Positions 1 through 5,028 of a DNA stretch of 5,931 nucleotides are shown in pieces. Position numbers and translations under genes: made by a program. Location of the stretch: the NCBI GenBank assembly GCA_025464125.1, contig JAODLU010000229.1, positions 1 through 5,931 of the forward strand, given 5' to 3'. Each line of letters begins with the position of its first letter. Within the stretch, counting starts at the first letter, position 1. This DNA is from Microbacteriaceae bacterium. Lineage in GTDB: Bacteria > Actinomycetota > Actinomycetes > Actinomycetales > Microbacteriaceae. Below the pieces are notes generated by a model. The model saw only the letters and a list, made by a program, of their open reading frames with translations, was not told the DNA's origin and searched no databases.

Positions 1-681
1 CTGGCCGCTTACTAAGTAGACAGGCACTGAGATCTTCGAGTAGTCGATATCCGGCGTGCCCTTCGACACTCGCACCGGGGCCCTGAAGCGAGCCGCCGCC
101 GCGCACTCCCATGCACCAGGGAGCAGGCTCGATTCGAGGCGACGATCGACGTAGGCCTCGTCCTCGATCCACTTCTTGTCGTGGAGCAGTGCGCCGACGA
201 GGGTGACCATCGCCTCACGGCTGCCGTCGTAGTCGGTGAGCGCGTACCGCATGCTGTCCACCACTGCGCCACCTCCGCTGATCGCGACGATCGCTTTCGC
301 CTTCAGGTGCGGGGTGGGCTGGGCGGCGTCACGGAGGAGAAAGTTGGCACCCATCGAATTGCCGAGGAAGACTGCATCCTCGATCTTCATGACCGCGAGG
401 AAGTCCTTGATGTGCACGACCATGCGCTCGTAGAAGTTCTCGAAGTCGTGGATCTTGGCGGTCTGGCCGTAGCCCAGCCAGTCAGGCACCACAACACGGA
501 AGTTCTTCGCCAGTTCGGCGATGTTGTATTCCCAGCTGATGTCGCCCTGGCAGCCGTGCTCTCCGCCATGGAGCGCGACAACAGTCGGGCCGCTGCCCGC
601 CTCGAAGTAGTGGGTGCGGAATCCTCCGACGTCGACGAATGTGTCGATGGATTCGTAGGGGGTTGGGGTCGGGACCGACAT
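1..681 (-). CDS. Alpha/beta hydrolase, meta-cleavage-product-hydrolase-like (3' end beyond left edge)
   Basis: The first 227 residues of an alpha/beta hydrolase read without a stop from an ATG at 681 to the left edge, so the C-terminus is missing. Residues 33-38 (TVVALH) form the first core strand and run into an HGG oxyanion-hole motif (38-40). VVVPDWLGYG (63-72) is the typical second strand and turn. GNSMG (107-111) is the nucleophile elbow, with Ser109 as the likely catalytic serine. ISVPVYLVSG at the visible end is the strand that normally precedes the catalytic Asp; the Asp and His would lie outside the window. The pattern fits C-C bond, epoxide or ester hydrolases of the MhpC/BphD/haloalkane-dehalogenase group, but the substrate is not determinable. 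An AAGGAAG ribosome binding site lies at 694-700, about 12 nt from the ATG, which is slightly long. The gene diverges from the SnoaL-like gene at 855. A rare TTA leucine codon occurs at 13-15. Confidence 0.9.
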   Translation of the reverse strand, partial: MSVPTPTPYESIDTFVDVGGFRTHYFEAGSGPTVVALHGGEHGCQGDISWEYNIAELAKNFRVVVPDWLGYGQTAKIHDFENFYERMVVHIKDFLAVMKIEDAVFLGNSMGANFLLRDAAQPTPHLKAKAIVAISGGGAVVDSMRYALTDYDGSREAMVTLVGALLHDKKWIEDEAYVDRRLESSLLPGAWECAAAARFRAPVRVSKGTPDIDYSKISVPVYLVSGQ

Positions 682-793
682 GATCGTTAACTACTTCCTT
701 GTAATTAATGGACGCCTCAGCGTGCGAGATTCCAACTACAGTTTACCTTCACGAAGATTAGACTGCATTCAAGATACGGTACAGCCTGCTCTT

Positions 794-813
794 GCCGCGC
801 ATCGAAGCGCGGC
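794..813 (+). other. GC-rich hairpin in the leader of the SnoaL-like gene
   Basis: GCCGCGC (794-800) and GCGCGGC (807-813) are perfect 7-bp inverted arms around a 6-nt loop, ATCGAA. No T-run follows on either strand, so a classical intrinsic terminator is unlikely. It ends 41 nt before the ATG at 855 and leaves the ribosome binding site free. It could be a 5'-UTR stability element or an attenuator, or only a chance GC palindrome. Confidence 0.45.
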
Positions 814-844
814 CGACTCACCCAGCAGTTCCGACAATGAAGAC

Positions 845-848
845 GGAG
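845..848 (+). promoter_or_regulatory. Ribosome binding site that sets the SnoaL-like start
   Basis: GGAG lies 6 nt before the ATG at 855. The in-frame ATGs at 792 and 837 have no comparable site, and the residues they would add are low-complexity and unlike the family, so 855 is preferred. Confidence 0.65.
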
Positions 849-854
849 ATCACC

Positions 855-1370
855 ATGACCGACACGACGACAAGCACGGACACGTCCATCCACGAAAAGC
901 TGGACAAGCTCCAGGCGCTCGAGGACATCCGTGTTCTCAAGGGCCGCTACTGGCGCTACGTCGACACGAAACAGTGGGCAGCCTTCGAGAAACTGTGGGC
1001 GCCGGATTCGAGCTTCTCCGATCGCTCCGCCAATTTCTCCTGCTCGACGCCCGCGGGAATCGTTGAAGCGATCTCGGGCGCACTGGAGACTGTCACCTCG
1101 ATTCACCAGGGCACGCCATCGGAGCTCGAGATTCTCGGGCCCGACACTGCCCGTGGCATCTGGTCGATGACCGATGTGCTGTTCTACCCGAGCCCGTCAC
1201 CCGAGACCCAGCCGAACGCGGGCATCACCATCCGTGGGTACGGTCACTACGTCGAGCAGTACGTGAAAATCGATGGCCGCTGGGTGTTCAAGAAGTCTGA
1301 CTTGTACCGCCTGCGACTCGAGCGCACCGAGGCCACGAACACTGAGTACCCGCCGGACTTCAGCGTCTGA
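855..1370 (+). CDS. Nuclear transport factor 2-like (SnoaL-like) domain protein
   Basis: A 171-residue protein whose first 12 residues are Thr/Ser-rich and probably disordered, followed by one SnoaL/NTF2-like cone fold. The helix ALEDIRVLKGRYWRYVD (21-37) and the WAAFEKLWAPDSSFSD segment (41-56) are the characteristic start of SnoaL-4-type proteins. A strand near 80-86 carries His84, a common pocket position. The end RGYGHYVEQYVKIDGRWVFKK (127-147) is the usual pair of closing strands with the dGRW turn. Members of this fold include isomerases, dehydratases such as scytalone dehydratase, polyketide cyclases, and many proteins of unknown role beside catabolic enzymes. The reaction cannot be assigned from sequence. 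The gene stands alone on its strand and ends 24 bp from the stop codon of the convergent esterase, so it is probably transcribed as a single gene. Confidence 0.88.
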   Translation: MTDTTTSTDTSIHEKLDKLQALEDIRVLKGRYWRYVDTKQWAAFEKLWAPDSSFSDRSANFSCSTPAGIVEAISGALETVTSIHQGTPSELEILGPDTARGIWSMTDVLFYPSPSPETQPNAGITIRGYGHYVEQYVKIDGRWVFKKSDLYRLRLERTEATNTEYPPDFSV

Positions 1371-1391
1371 GTCCTGTTGTAATTGTGTGGA

Positions 1392-1408
1392 GCGTCAGCG
1401 CTTGACGT
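1392..1408. terminator. Weak hairpin at a tail-to-tail junction
   Basis: CGTCA (1393-1397) pairs with TGACG (1403-1407) around a GCGCT loop, with a G-T wobble extending the stem. It covers the last codons and stop of the esterase and lies just after the end of the convergent SnoaL-like gene. There is no T-run on either strand and the stem is short, so a terminator role is only suggested by position. Confidence 0.2.
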
Positions 1409-2339
1409 GCAGCGACGCTGAGATCGTGTCGGCGAGGATGTTTATCGAGTCCTCGACCCCAGGAACGATGCCAATCAGGGCCAGAAAGCCGTGGATCTGA
1501 CCACGGAAATCGAAGTGGTGCACCGGCACGCCGTCCGCCGCGAGGCGGGCGGCGTAGTCGGAGCCCTCGTCGTGCAGGGGGTCGTGCTCGGCAGTAACCA
1601 CGATCGCGGGAGGCAGGCCAACCAGTGATCGCCTGTAGGTGGGGGAGGCCAGGGGGTCCCTGAGCTTGCCCGGGTCTGGCACGTACTGGGTCCAGTACCA
1701 CTGCAGTTGCTTACGAGTGAGGTAGTAGCCGCTGGCGTTCTCGGCGACTGATGAGCACGCGAGGCTTGAGTCGAGGCTTGGGTAGAGCAGCACCTGCAGC
1801 GCGATTGGTGTCTGCGGATCCCCGCTTCTTGATGCTGCGAATGCAGCGGCGATGTTGCCCCCGGCGCTGCTGCCCATCACCACTACCGTCTTCGGGTCCG
1901 CTCCATATTCCTCGCCGTGCTCCTGCACCCAGGAGTAGGCCTCGCTGAGATCATCGAGGGCTGCCGGAAACGGAAACTCGGGAGCCAGCCGGTATGCAAC
2001 GCTGACGACGACCATGTGGCTTCGTGCGGCGAGAGTTCGGCAGAATTTGTCGAAATCATCGAGGCTGCCACACACCCATCCGCCGCCGTGCAGGTAAAGA
2101 GCGACCGGCCGGTCGTGTTCGCCTTCCACCGCGTAGAACCGCAGGTCGAGCCCGCTCGGCAGGGTCACGTCAGTGGTGTCGACGCCGTCCCCGCGGAAGA
2201 TTTCAGCGGGATGCTTCGCCCGGAGTGTCACCAGGGAGCGGCGCACCTCTGCAGGATCATCGGAGAGCGGCAGGAGGTGATCCGGGCCATTTCGGCCGAT
2301 TATGTCCATGACCGACGCTACGTTCACATCGAGGGTCAT
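1395..2339 (-). CDS. Alpha/beta hydrolase fold-3 esterase (HSL / acetyl-esterase family)
   Basis: The gene encodes a complete cytosolic carboxylesterase-type hydrolase of the hormone-sensitive-lipase family, 314 residues from the ATG at 2339. No signal peptide is visible. Numbering here is from that ATG. HGGGW (84-88) is the family's oxyanion-hole motif. YRLAPEFPFPAALDD (116-130) is the conserved strand and helix after it. GSSAGGN (156-162) is the nucleophile elbow, with Ser158 as nucleophile; the usual form is GDSAGG. EHDPLHDEG (251-259) supplies Asp253, and HGFL (283-286) supplies His283. Such enzymes cleave short-chain esters and sometimes lactones or aryl esters. An in-frame ATG at 2360 would add seven residues but has no ribosome binding site. 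The 2339 start has GGGAGG at 2344-2349, and its N-terminus (MTLDVNVASVMDII) looks like that of relatives. The gene diverges from the deazaflavin-reductase operon and converges on the SnoaL-like gene. Confidence 0.93.
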   Translation of the reverse strand: MTLDVNVASVMDIIGRNGPDHLLPLSDDPAEVRRSLVTLRAKHPAEIFRGDGVDTTDVTLPSGLDLRFYAVEGEHDRPVALYLHGGGWVCGSLDDFDKFCRTLAARSHMVVVSVAYRLAPEFPFPAALDDLSEAYSWVQEHGEEYGADPKTVVVMGSSAGGNIAAAFAASRSGDPQTPIALQVLLYPSLDSSLACSSVAENASGYYLTRKQLQWYWTQYVPDPGKLRDPLASPTYRRSLVGLPPAIVVTAEHDPLHDEGSDYAARLAADGVPVHHFDFRGQIHGFLALIGIVPGVEDSINILADTISASLHVKR

Positions 2340-2343
2340 CACG

Positions 2344-2349
2344 CCTCCC
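2344..2349 (-). promoter_or_regulatory. Ribosome binding site supporting the inner esterase start
   Basis: GGGAGG on the minus strand lies 4 nt before the ATG at 2339. This is close spacing but a strong Shine-Dalgarno match. The alternative ATG at 2360 is preceded by no purine-rich site. Confidence 0.45.
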
Positions 2350-2379
2350 AGCGGTCGCATCGTTGCGACCAGTTACTTG

Positions 2380-2408
2380 AAGATACGCAGGCTGCGCGCA
2401 TACGTCCA
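2380..2408 (-). promoter_or_regulatory. Candidate promoter of the esterase gene
   Basis: Reading the minus strand, TGGACG (2408-2403) and TATCTT (2385-2380) are separated by exactly 17 nt. Each hexamer matches four of six consensus positions of a housekeeping sigma-70-type promoter. The predicted transcript would start near 2373, leaving a leader of about 34 nt before the ATG at 2339. This is a consensus match only. Confidence 0.35.
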
Positions 2409-2472
2409 GCAGGCCGCTGGATCCCGGCCCATCAATAATTGACTTGAGAGGTTCGTGGATCGCTGGTGCAAC

Positions 2473-2500
2473 TGGACCGACTCTCGACGATACTTAACCT
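2473..2500 (+). promoter_or_regulatory. Weak candidate promoter of the reductase-lactonase-EthD operon
   Basis: TGGACC (2473-2478) and TAACCT (2495-2500) lie 16 nt apart, the latter fitting the actinobacterial TAnnnT -10 pattern. TTGACT at 2439-2444 is a better -35 but has no acceptable -10 at 16-19 nt. The region from 2409 to 2559 contains no gene that I can support. Confidence 0.25.
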
Positions 2501-2548
2501 GTACTGTTCAATCAGAAGCCCGCACCGTAGCGGCGCTTATCGAAACCC

Positions 2549-2553
2549 AAGGA
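2549..2553 (+). promoter_or_regulatory. Ribosome binding site that sets the deazaflavin-reductase start
   Basis: AAGGA sits 6 nt before the ATG at 2560. It would directly abut the other in-frame ATG at 2554, which therefore cannot use it. The farther ATG at 2455 would add residues unrelated to the family. Confidence 0.6.
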
Positions 2554-2559
2554 ATGACA

Positions 2560-3003
2560 ATGACGTCTAGCCCCGATTACGATGCCGGCCCGCTCGCCTA
2601 CTCGAAGGCGCAGGTCGAGTTGATCGAAAGCTCGGGTGGAACCCAGGGCACGATCTCCGAGGGCGGCGAAGGTGTAGTCGTACTCACCACCCGCGGTGCC
2701 AAGTCCGGCGAGGTGCGCAAGGCTCCGGTCATCCGGGTCGCACATGGCGATTCCTACTGCGTGATCGCCTCCCTTGCCGGCAACCCGAAGAACCCCCAGT
2801 GGTACCACAACGTGATGGCCGACCCGAATGTCACCCTTCAGGACGGGCCCGAAATTCACCAGTACACGGCCAGGGAAGTCTCTGGCGACGAGCGCACTCT
2901 CTGGTGGGGCAGGGCCGTCGAGGCCTACCCGACCTACGACGAATACCAGTCGCTCACCGACCGGGTCATCCCCGTTGTCGTGCTCGAGCCCGCCAAGAAC
3001 TAG
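2560..3003 (+). CDS. Deazaflavin (F420)-dependent nitroreductase-family reductase, Ddn-like
   Basis: A 147-residue protein, the usual length of the Ddn/F420H2-dependent quinone reductase family (split beta-barrel, pfam DUF385 type). VVVLTTRGAKSGEVRKAPVIRV (39-60) is the signature strand-turn-strand with the TxxGxKSG motif. VIASLAGNPKNPQWYHNVMADPNVTLQ (68-94) is the second signature; in Ddn relatives this ASxGGxPxxPxWYxNL region binds the deazaflavin cofactor. WWGRAVEAYPTYDEYQSLTDRVIPVVVLEP (115-144) is the conserved C-terminal helix and last strand. Known members use reduced F420 to reduce quinones, nitroimidazoles, enones and similar substrates; the substrate here is unknown. It heads a three-gene run and is followed after 67 bp by the lactonase. 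F420 dependence is inferred from family and would require F420 synthesis genes elsewhere in the genome. Confidence 0.9.
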   Translation: MTSSPDYDAGPLAYSKAQVELIESSGGTQGTISEGGEGVVVLTTRGAKSGEVRKAPVIRVAHGDSYCVIASLAGNPKNPQWYHNVMADPNVTLQDGPEIHQYTAREVSGDERTLWWGRAVEAYPTYDEYQSLTDRVIPVVVLEPAKN

Positions 3004-3070
3004 CCACACCCCGATTCACCGCGGTCGCAGTTCGCACCGCCGCGCCCTTCAGTACCGAGGAGAAACAACA

Positions 3071-3937
3071 ATGGAGTTCACCGTCATCGCCCGCGATCTC
3101 GGATTCACCGAAGGCCCTGTCTGGGCGCCTGACGGCACTCTCTGGGTGGTTTCGATCACTCACAACGCGATTTACAACCTCACCCCCGACGGCGACATCA
3201 TCCAGAAGGTCGACACCAAGGGGGGCCCGAACGGGCTCACTGTCGATGCAGACGGAGCCGTGTATATCTGCCAGAACGGCGGGGTCTATGGCGGCACCCC
3301 CAACACGGAGCCCGGCATCCAGGTCTGGCGCGACGGCACCCTCGAGTACATCGTCAAAGGCGGCGGCGAGTTTGGGCCCGACGCGCCTAACGACCTCTGC
3401 TTTGGCCCCGATGGCCGGCTGTACTTCACCGACCCGCGCGGCGATGAAGGCCCGGACATCAATGACCCGACCACGAGCCGCCCTGGCAGGCTCTACTCCT
3501 GCAACCGCGACGGCTCAGACCTGGTCATGCACTGGATCGGCCCCGTGCTGATGAACGGCCTTGCCTTCACGCCGGCGGGCGACGCTCTCTACGTGATCCA
3601 GACGATGACTCCGCAGCCGATCTGGCGCTTGCCGTTCGACAAGGTCACCGGTCTCGGCGAGCCTGTCGAGTTCTGCCGCCTCATGAGTGGTGCCCCTGAT
3701 GGCATGGCGCTCGACGCCGACGGCAAACTCTGGGTCGGCGCCAACCACGACAACACGATCCAGGTGTTCAACACCGATGGCTCCTACCTGAAGAGCGTGC
3801 CCCTTCCCGAAGGAACCAACGCCGCCAACGTCTGCTTCGGCGGCGAGAACCTCGACATCCTCTTCGTCGCAGGTTCGGGTGCCGGCACGGTGCTTCGCGC
3901 GCAAGCCGAGGTTCCTGGGCTCGCGCTGCGAGCCTGA
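3071..3937 (+). CDS. SMP-30/gluconolactonase-like (LRE) lactonase, six-bladed beta-propeller
   Basis: A full-length 288-residue beta-propeller of the SMP-30/regucalcin/gluconolactonase family, probably cytosolic (no signal peptide). Repeated blade motifs are visible: FTEGPVWAPDGTLWV (12-26), PNGLTVDADGAVYI (53-66), PNDLCFGPDGRLYFTD (106-121), MNGLAFTPAGDALYV (161-175) and PDGMALDADGKLWVG (209-223). By alignment of motifs with regucalcin, Glu14, Asn162 and Asp210 are the likely divalent-metal ligands, and Asn107 is in the substrate pocket. Family members hydrolyse sugar lactones, organophosphates or other lactones. The sugar specificity cannot be assumed, and a xenobiotic or cyclic-ketone-derived lactone is equally possible here. 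The ATG at 3071 is set by GAGGAG at 3057-3062 with 8-nt spacing. It is the second gene of the presumed operon, 50 bp before the EthD gene. Confidence 0.9.
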   Translation: MEFTVIARDLGFTEGPVWAPDGTLWVVSITHNAIYNLTPDGDIIQKVDTKGGPNGLTVDADGAVYICQNGGVYGGTPNTEPGIQVWRDGTLEYIVKGGGEFGPDAPNDLCFGPDGRLYFTDPRGDEGPDINDPTTSRPGRLYSCNRDGSDLVMHWIGPVLMNGLAFTPAGDALYVIQTMTPQPIWRLPFDKVTGLGEPVEFCRLMSGAPDGMALDADGKLWVGANHDNTIQVFNTDGSYLKSVPLPEGTNAANVCFGGENLDILFVAGSGAGTVLRAQAEVPGLALRA

Positions 3938-3973
3938 TCCAGCCCAACTATCCAGCTGGACTGCAGTGCAATG

Positions 3974-3979
3974 AAGGAG
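3974..3979 (+). promoter_or_regulatory. Ribosome binding site that sets the EthD-domain start
   Basis: AAGGAG lies 8 nt before the ATG at 3988. The in-frame GTG at 3979 overlaps this site, so the longer reading is unlikely. Confidence 0.65.
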
Positions 3980-3987
3980 TGCATCAC

Positions 3988-4356
3988 ATGGTGAAAGCAA
4001 TCGTCTTCCTCAAGAAAAAAGAGGGAATCTCCCGCGAGGAGTTCATCGACTACTACGAGAACCATCACCGGCACCTCGTGCGGCGCCTGCTCACGCCAAT
4101 CGACGAATATCGCAGGACCTACCCGGTGTATGACGAGTTGCACGGTTCCGACGGCGAAACTCCGACCGACGCTCATCCTGGGTTCGACGTGATCACTGAG
4201 ATCTGGTTCGAGTCGGAGGCCGCCTGGGATGAGTTCCTCGAGATCATCGCACGGCCCGAGGTGGCTGCCGAGATAGCGGAAGACGAACTGAACTTCCTCG
4301 ACCGCAGCGCGAACCGCCTTTTGCGGGTTGACGAGTACATCTCCGTCGGAGACTAG
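3988..4356 (+). CDS. EthD-domain (dimeric alpha/beta-barrel) protein
   Basis: A 122-residue single-domain protein of the EthD/dimeric ferredoxin-like barrel superfamily. MVKAIVFLKKKEGISREEFIDYYENHHRHLVRR (1-33) is the diagnostic N-terminus: first strand, the Gly-(I/L)-Ser turn, then a helix ending in the conserved His pair (26-27). FDVITEIWFESEAAWDEFL (66-84) is the second strand-helix unit. The acidic EDELNFLDRS (98-107) matches the conserved stretch near the C-terminus. EthD is named from the ethyl tert-butyl ether degradation cluster, where it is needed but its reaction was not defined. Relatives include decarboxylase- and cyclase-like enzymes in polyketide and aromatic pathways. It is the last gene of the presumed reductase-lactonase operon and probably handles an intermediate of the same pathway (inference). 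It ends 18 bp before the stop of the convergent tetR-type gene. Confidence 0.87.
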   Translation: MVKAIVFLKKKEGISREEFIDYYENHHRHLVRRLLTPIDEYRRTYPVYDELHGSDGETPTDAHPGFDVITEIWFESEAAWDEFLEIIARPEVAAEIAEDELNFLDRSANRLLRVDEYISVGD

Positions 4357-4372
4357 TTCTGCGGAGTGGGTC

Positions 4373-4402
4373 GGTCAGGCGGCTGGTAGCAGCTGCCTGA
4401 CC
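4373..4402. terminator. Strong hairpin between the convergent EthD and TetR genes
   Basis: GGTCAGGC (4373-4380) and GCCTGACC (4395-4402) are perfect 8-bp arms. The stem continues inwards through one G-T wobble and three more pairs (4381-4384 with 4391-4394), giving about 12 bp around a GGTAGC loop. It covers the stop and last nine codons of the TetR gene and lies 16 bp after the EthD stop. No T-run follows on either strand, so this would be a U-less terminator of the kind reported in actinobacteria, or a transcript-end stabiliser. Confidence 0.55.
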
Positions 4403-4956
4403 TGCTCGATCAACTGCTCGGAGACCAGGTCGAATGGCTCCATGCTCTGTTCGGCCCGGCTGATAACTACCGCGCCTTCACTTGCGGCGACGAGGGTTGC
4501 GGCGAACCGTGCCGCTGCTCGCGGTTCTGCGCCGCCCTGCTCGAAGAGTTCGGCGATGCGAGCGCGCCACGATCGAAACACTCCAGCCGTTTGATCGAGA
4601 AGTGCCGGGGAGTCGGTTGACACCGTCACCGCCACGATGGCGCAGCCCGCGGCAAAGCCCGAACGGGTGAGGATGGTCTTCCAGATCGCCAGGAACCGTT
4701 CAGTGATCTCTTCGGGTGTCGCTCCCACCCACTGGTCGAGAAGGGCCAGCGCTCGGTCACCGGCGAACGTTACCGCGGAGCTGAGGAGCTGATTCTTGCC
4801 CTGGGGAAAGTGGTGGTAGACGGATCCCCGGGGTGCGCCAGTCAATTCAAGCAGTTCCGAGAACGACGTGCCTTCGAGCCCGTTTGTGGCCAGCAGCTGT
4901 ACTGCGCCTTCCACCATGCGCGCCTTCACTTCGCCTGCGATGCGATCACGCCCCAA
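4375..4956 (-). CDS. TetR-family transcriptional regulator, YxaF/LmrA-like
   Basis: A 193-residue TetR-type repressor. The DNA-binding domain spans about residues 10-60. The helix VKARMVEGAVQLLATNG (10-26) is followed by a helix-turn-helix, with FSELLELTGAPRGSVYHHFPQGKNQLL (32-58) giving the typical GAPRGSVYHHFP recognition-helix signature of the YxaF/LmrA subgroup. The rest is helical ligand-binding and dimerisation domain, including GCAIVAVTV (104-112), with a Cys at a position conserved in this subgroup. The chosen start is a TTG at 4956, the first possible after an in-frame stop at 4966-4968, and it has no clear ribosome binding site. An ATG at 4917 preceded by AAGG is possible but would cut the first helix short. 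The double operator directly upstream suggests the protein represses both itself and the divergent tautomerase gene. The ligand is unknown. Confidence 0.92.
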   Translation of the reverse strand: MGRDRIAGEVKARMVEGAVQLLATNGLEGTSFSELLELTGAPRGSVYHHFPQGKNQLLSSAVTFAGDRALALLDQWVGATPEEITERFLAIWKTILTRSGFAAGCAIVAVTVSTDSPALLDQTAGVFRSWRARIAELFEQGGAEPRAAARFAATLVAASEGAVVISRAEQSMEPFDLVSEQLIEQVRQLLPAA

Positions 4957-4961
4957 TCGGC

Positions 4962-4991
4962 TTGACTATGACGACCGTCATAGTTTAGGTT
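4962..4991 (+). promoter_or_regulatory. Promoter of the tautomerase gene, overlapped by TetR operators
   Basis: TTGACT (4962-4967) matches the -35 consensus in five of six positions. TAGGTT (4986-4991) fits the TAnnnT -10 pattern after an 18-nt spacer. Transcription would begin near 4998, giving a leader of about 31 nt with AAGGAG at 5017-5022, 6 nt before the ATG. Operator 1 fills the spacer and operator 2 covers the start point, the arrangement expected for steric repression. Confidence 0.5.
4965..4984. promoter_or_regulatory. TetR operator 1 (inverted repeat)
   Basis: ACTATGAC (4965-4972) and GTCATAGT (4977-4984) are perfect 8-bp inverted arms around GACC. Length and symmetry are typical of a TetR dimer site. 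It begins 9 bp upstream of the TTG start of the divergent regulator gene and overlaps the -35 and spacer of the tautomerase promoter. Confidence 0.72.
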
Positions 4992-5012
4992 CTATGTACA
5001 CCATCATAGTTT
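4992..5012. promoter_or_regulatory. TetR operator 2 (second, less perfect copy)
   Basis: CTATG (4992-4996), 8 nt, CATAG (5005-5009) repeats the outer arms and spacing of operator 1. The 9-mer TCATAGTTT occurs at 5004-5012 and at 4978-4986. Over 21 bp (4966-4986 versus 4992-5012), 17 positions are identical. The inner two base pairs of each arm are lost, suggesting weaker binding. The offset from operator 1 is 26 bp. Confidence 0.6.
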
Positions 5013-5028
5013 CTCGAAGGAGCTTTTC

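Larger units (their letters stand above)
682..854. other. Divergent intergenic region between hydrolase and SnoaL-like gene
   Basis: This 173-bp stretch is more AT-rich than its flanks between about 683 and 780, as expected for back-to-back promoters. I could not pick a convincing -35/-10 pair in either direction. TAGACT (759-764, plus) and TAAACT (minus, plus-strand positions 740-745) match the loose TAnnnT -10 pattern but have no good -35 partner at 16-18 nt. The right-hand part holds a GC-rich hairpin (794-813) and the ribosome binding site of the SnoaL-like gene. Confidence 0.5.

Noticed and set aside
181..690. Plus-strand open frame of 169 codons opposite the left hydrolase
   Set aside because: It is fully antisense to the alpha/beta hydrolase, whose motifs are clear. 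Its translation resembles no protein and is typical of GC-rich shadow frames.
717..1106. Minus-strand open frame of 129 codons over the SnoaL-like gene and its leader
   Set aside because: Antisense to a gene with clear family motifs; composition looks like a shadow frame.
2382..2386. GATAC recurring at 773-777, 2382-2386 and 2489-2493 in the two divergent regions
   Set aside because: Five-base recurrence is expected by chance, and flanking bases do not align.
1917..2438. Plus-strand open frame of 173 codons opposite the esterase
   Set aside because: Antisense to the HSL esterase, with no ribosome binding site and no recognisable domain.
2499..2507. CTGTACTGT, similar to CTGTACCGT on the minus strand at 776-784, as a possible shared operator
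   Set aside because: Only 8 of 9 bases match, in opposite orientations and different contexts. This is well within chance and the site lacks clear dyad symmetry.
2512..3009. Minus-strand open frame of 165 codons opposite the deazaflavin reductase
   Set aside because: Antisense to a confident Ddn-like gene; no start signals or domain.
3951..3960. Palindrome TCCAGCTGGA between the lactonase and EthD genes
   Set aside because: A 10-bp palindrome with no loop cannot form a useful hairpin, and no T-run follows, so it is unlikely to terminate the operon.
3515..4000. Minus-strand open frame of 161 codons opposite the lactonase
   Set aside because: Shadow of the SMP-30 gene; no supported product or ribosome binding site.
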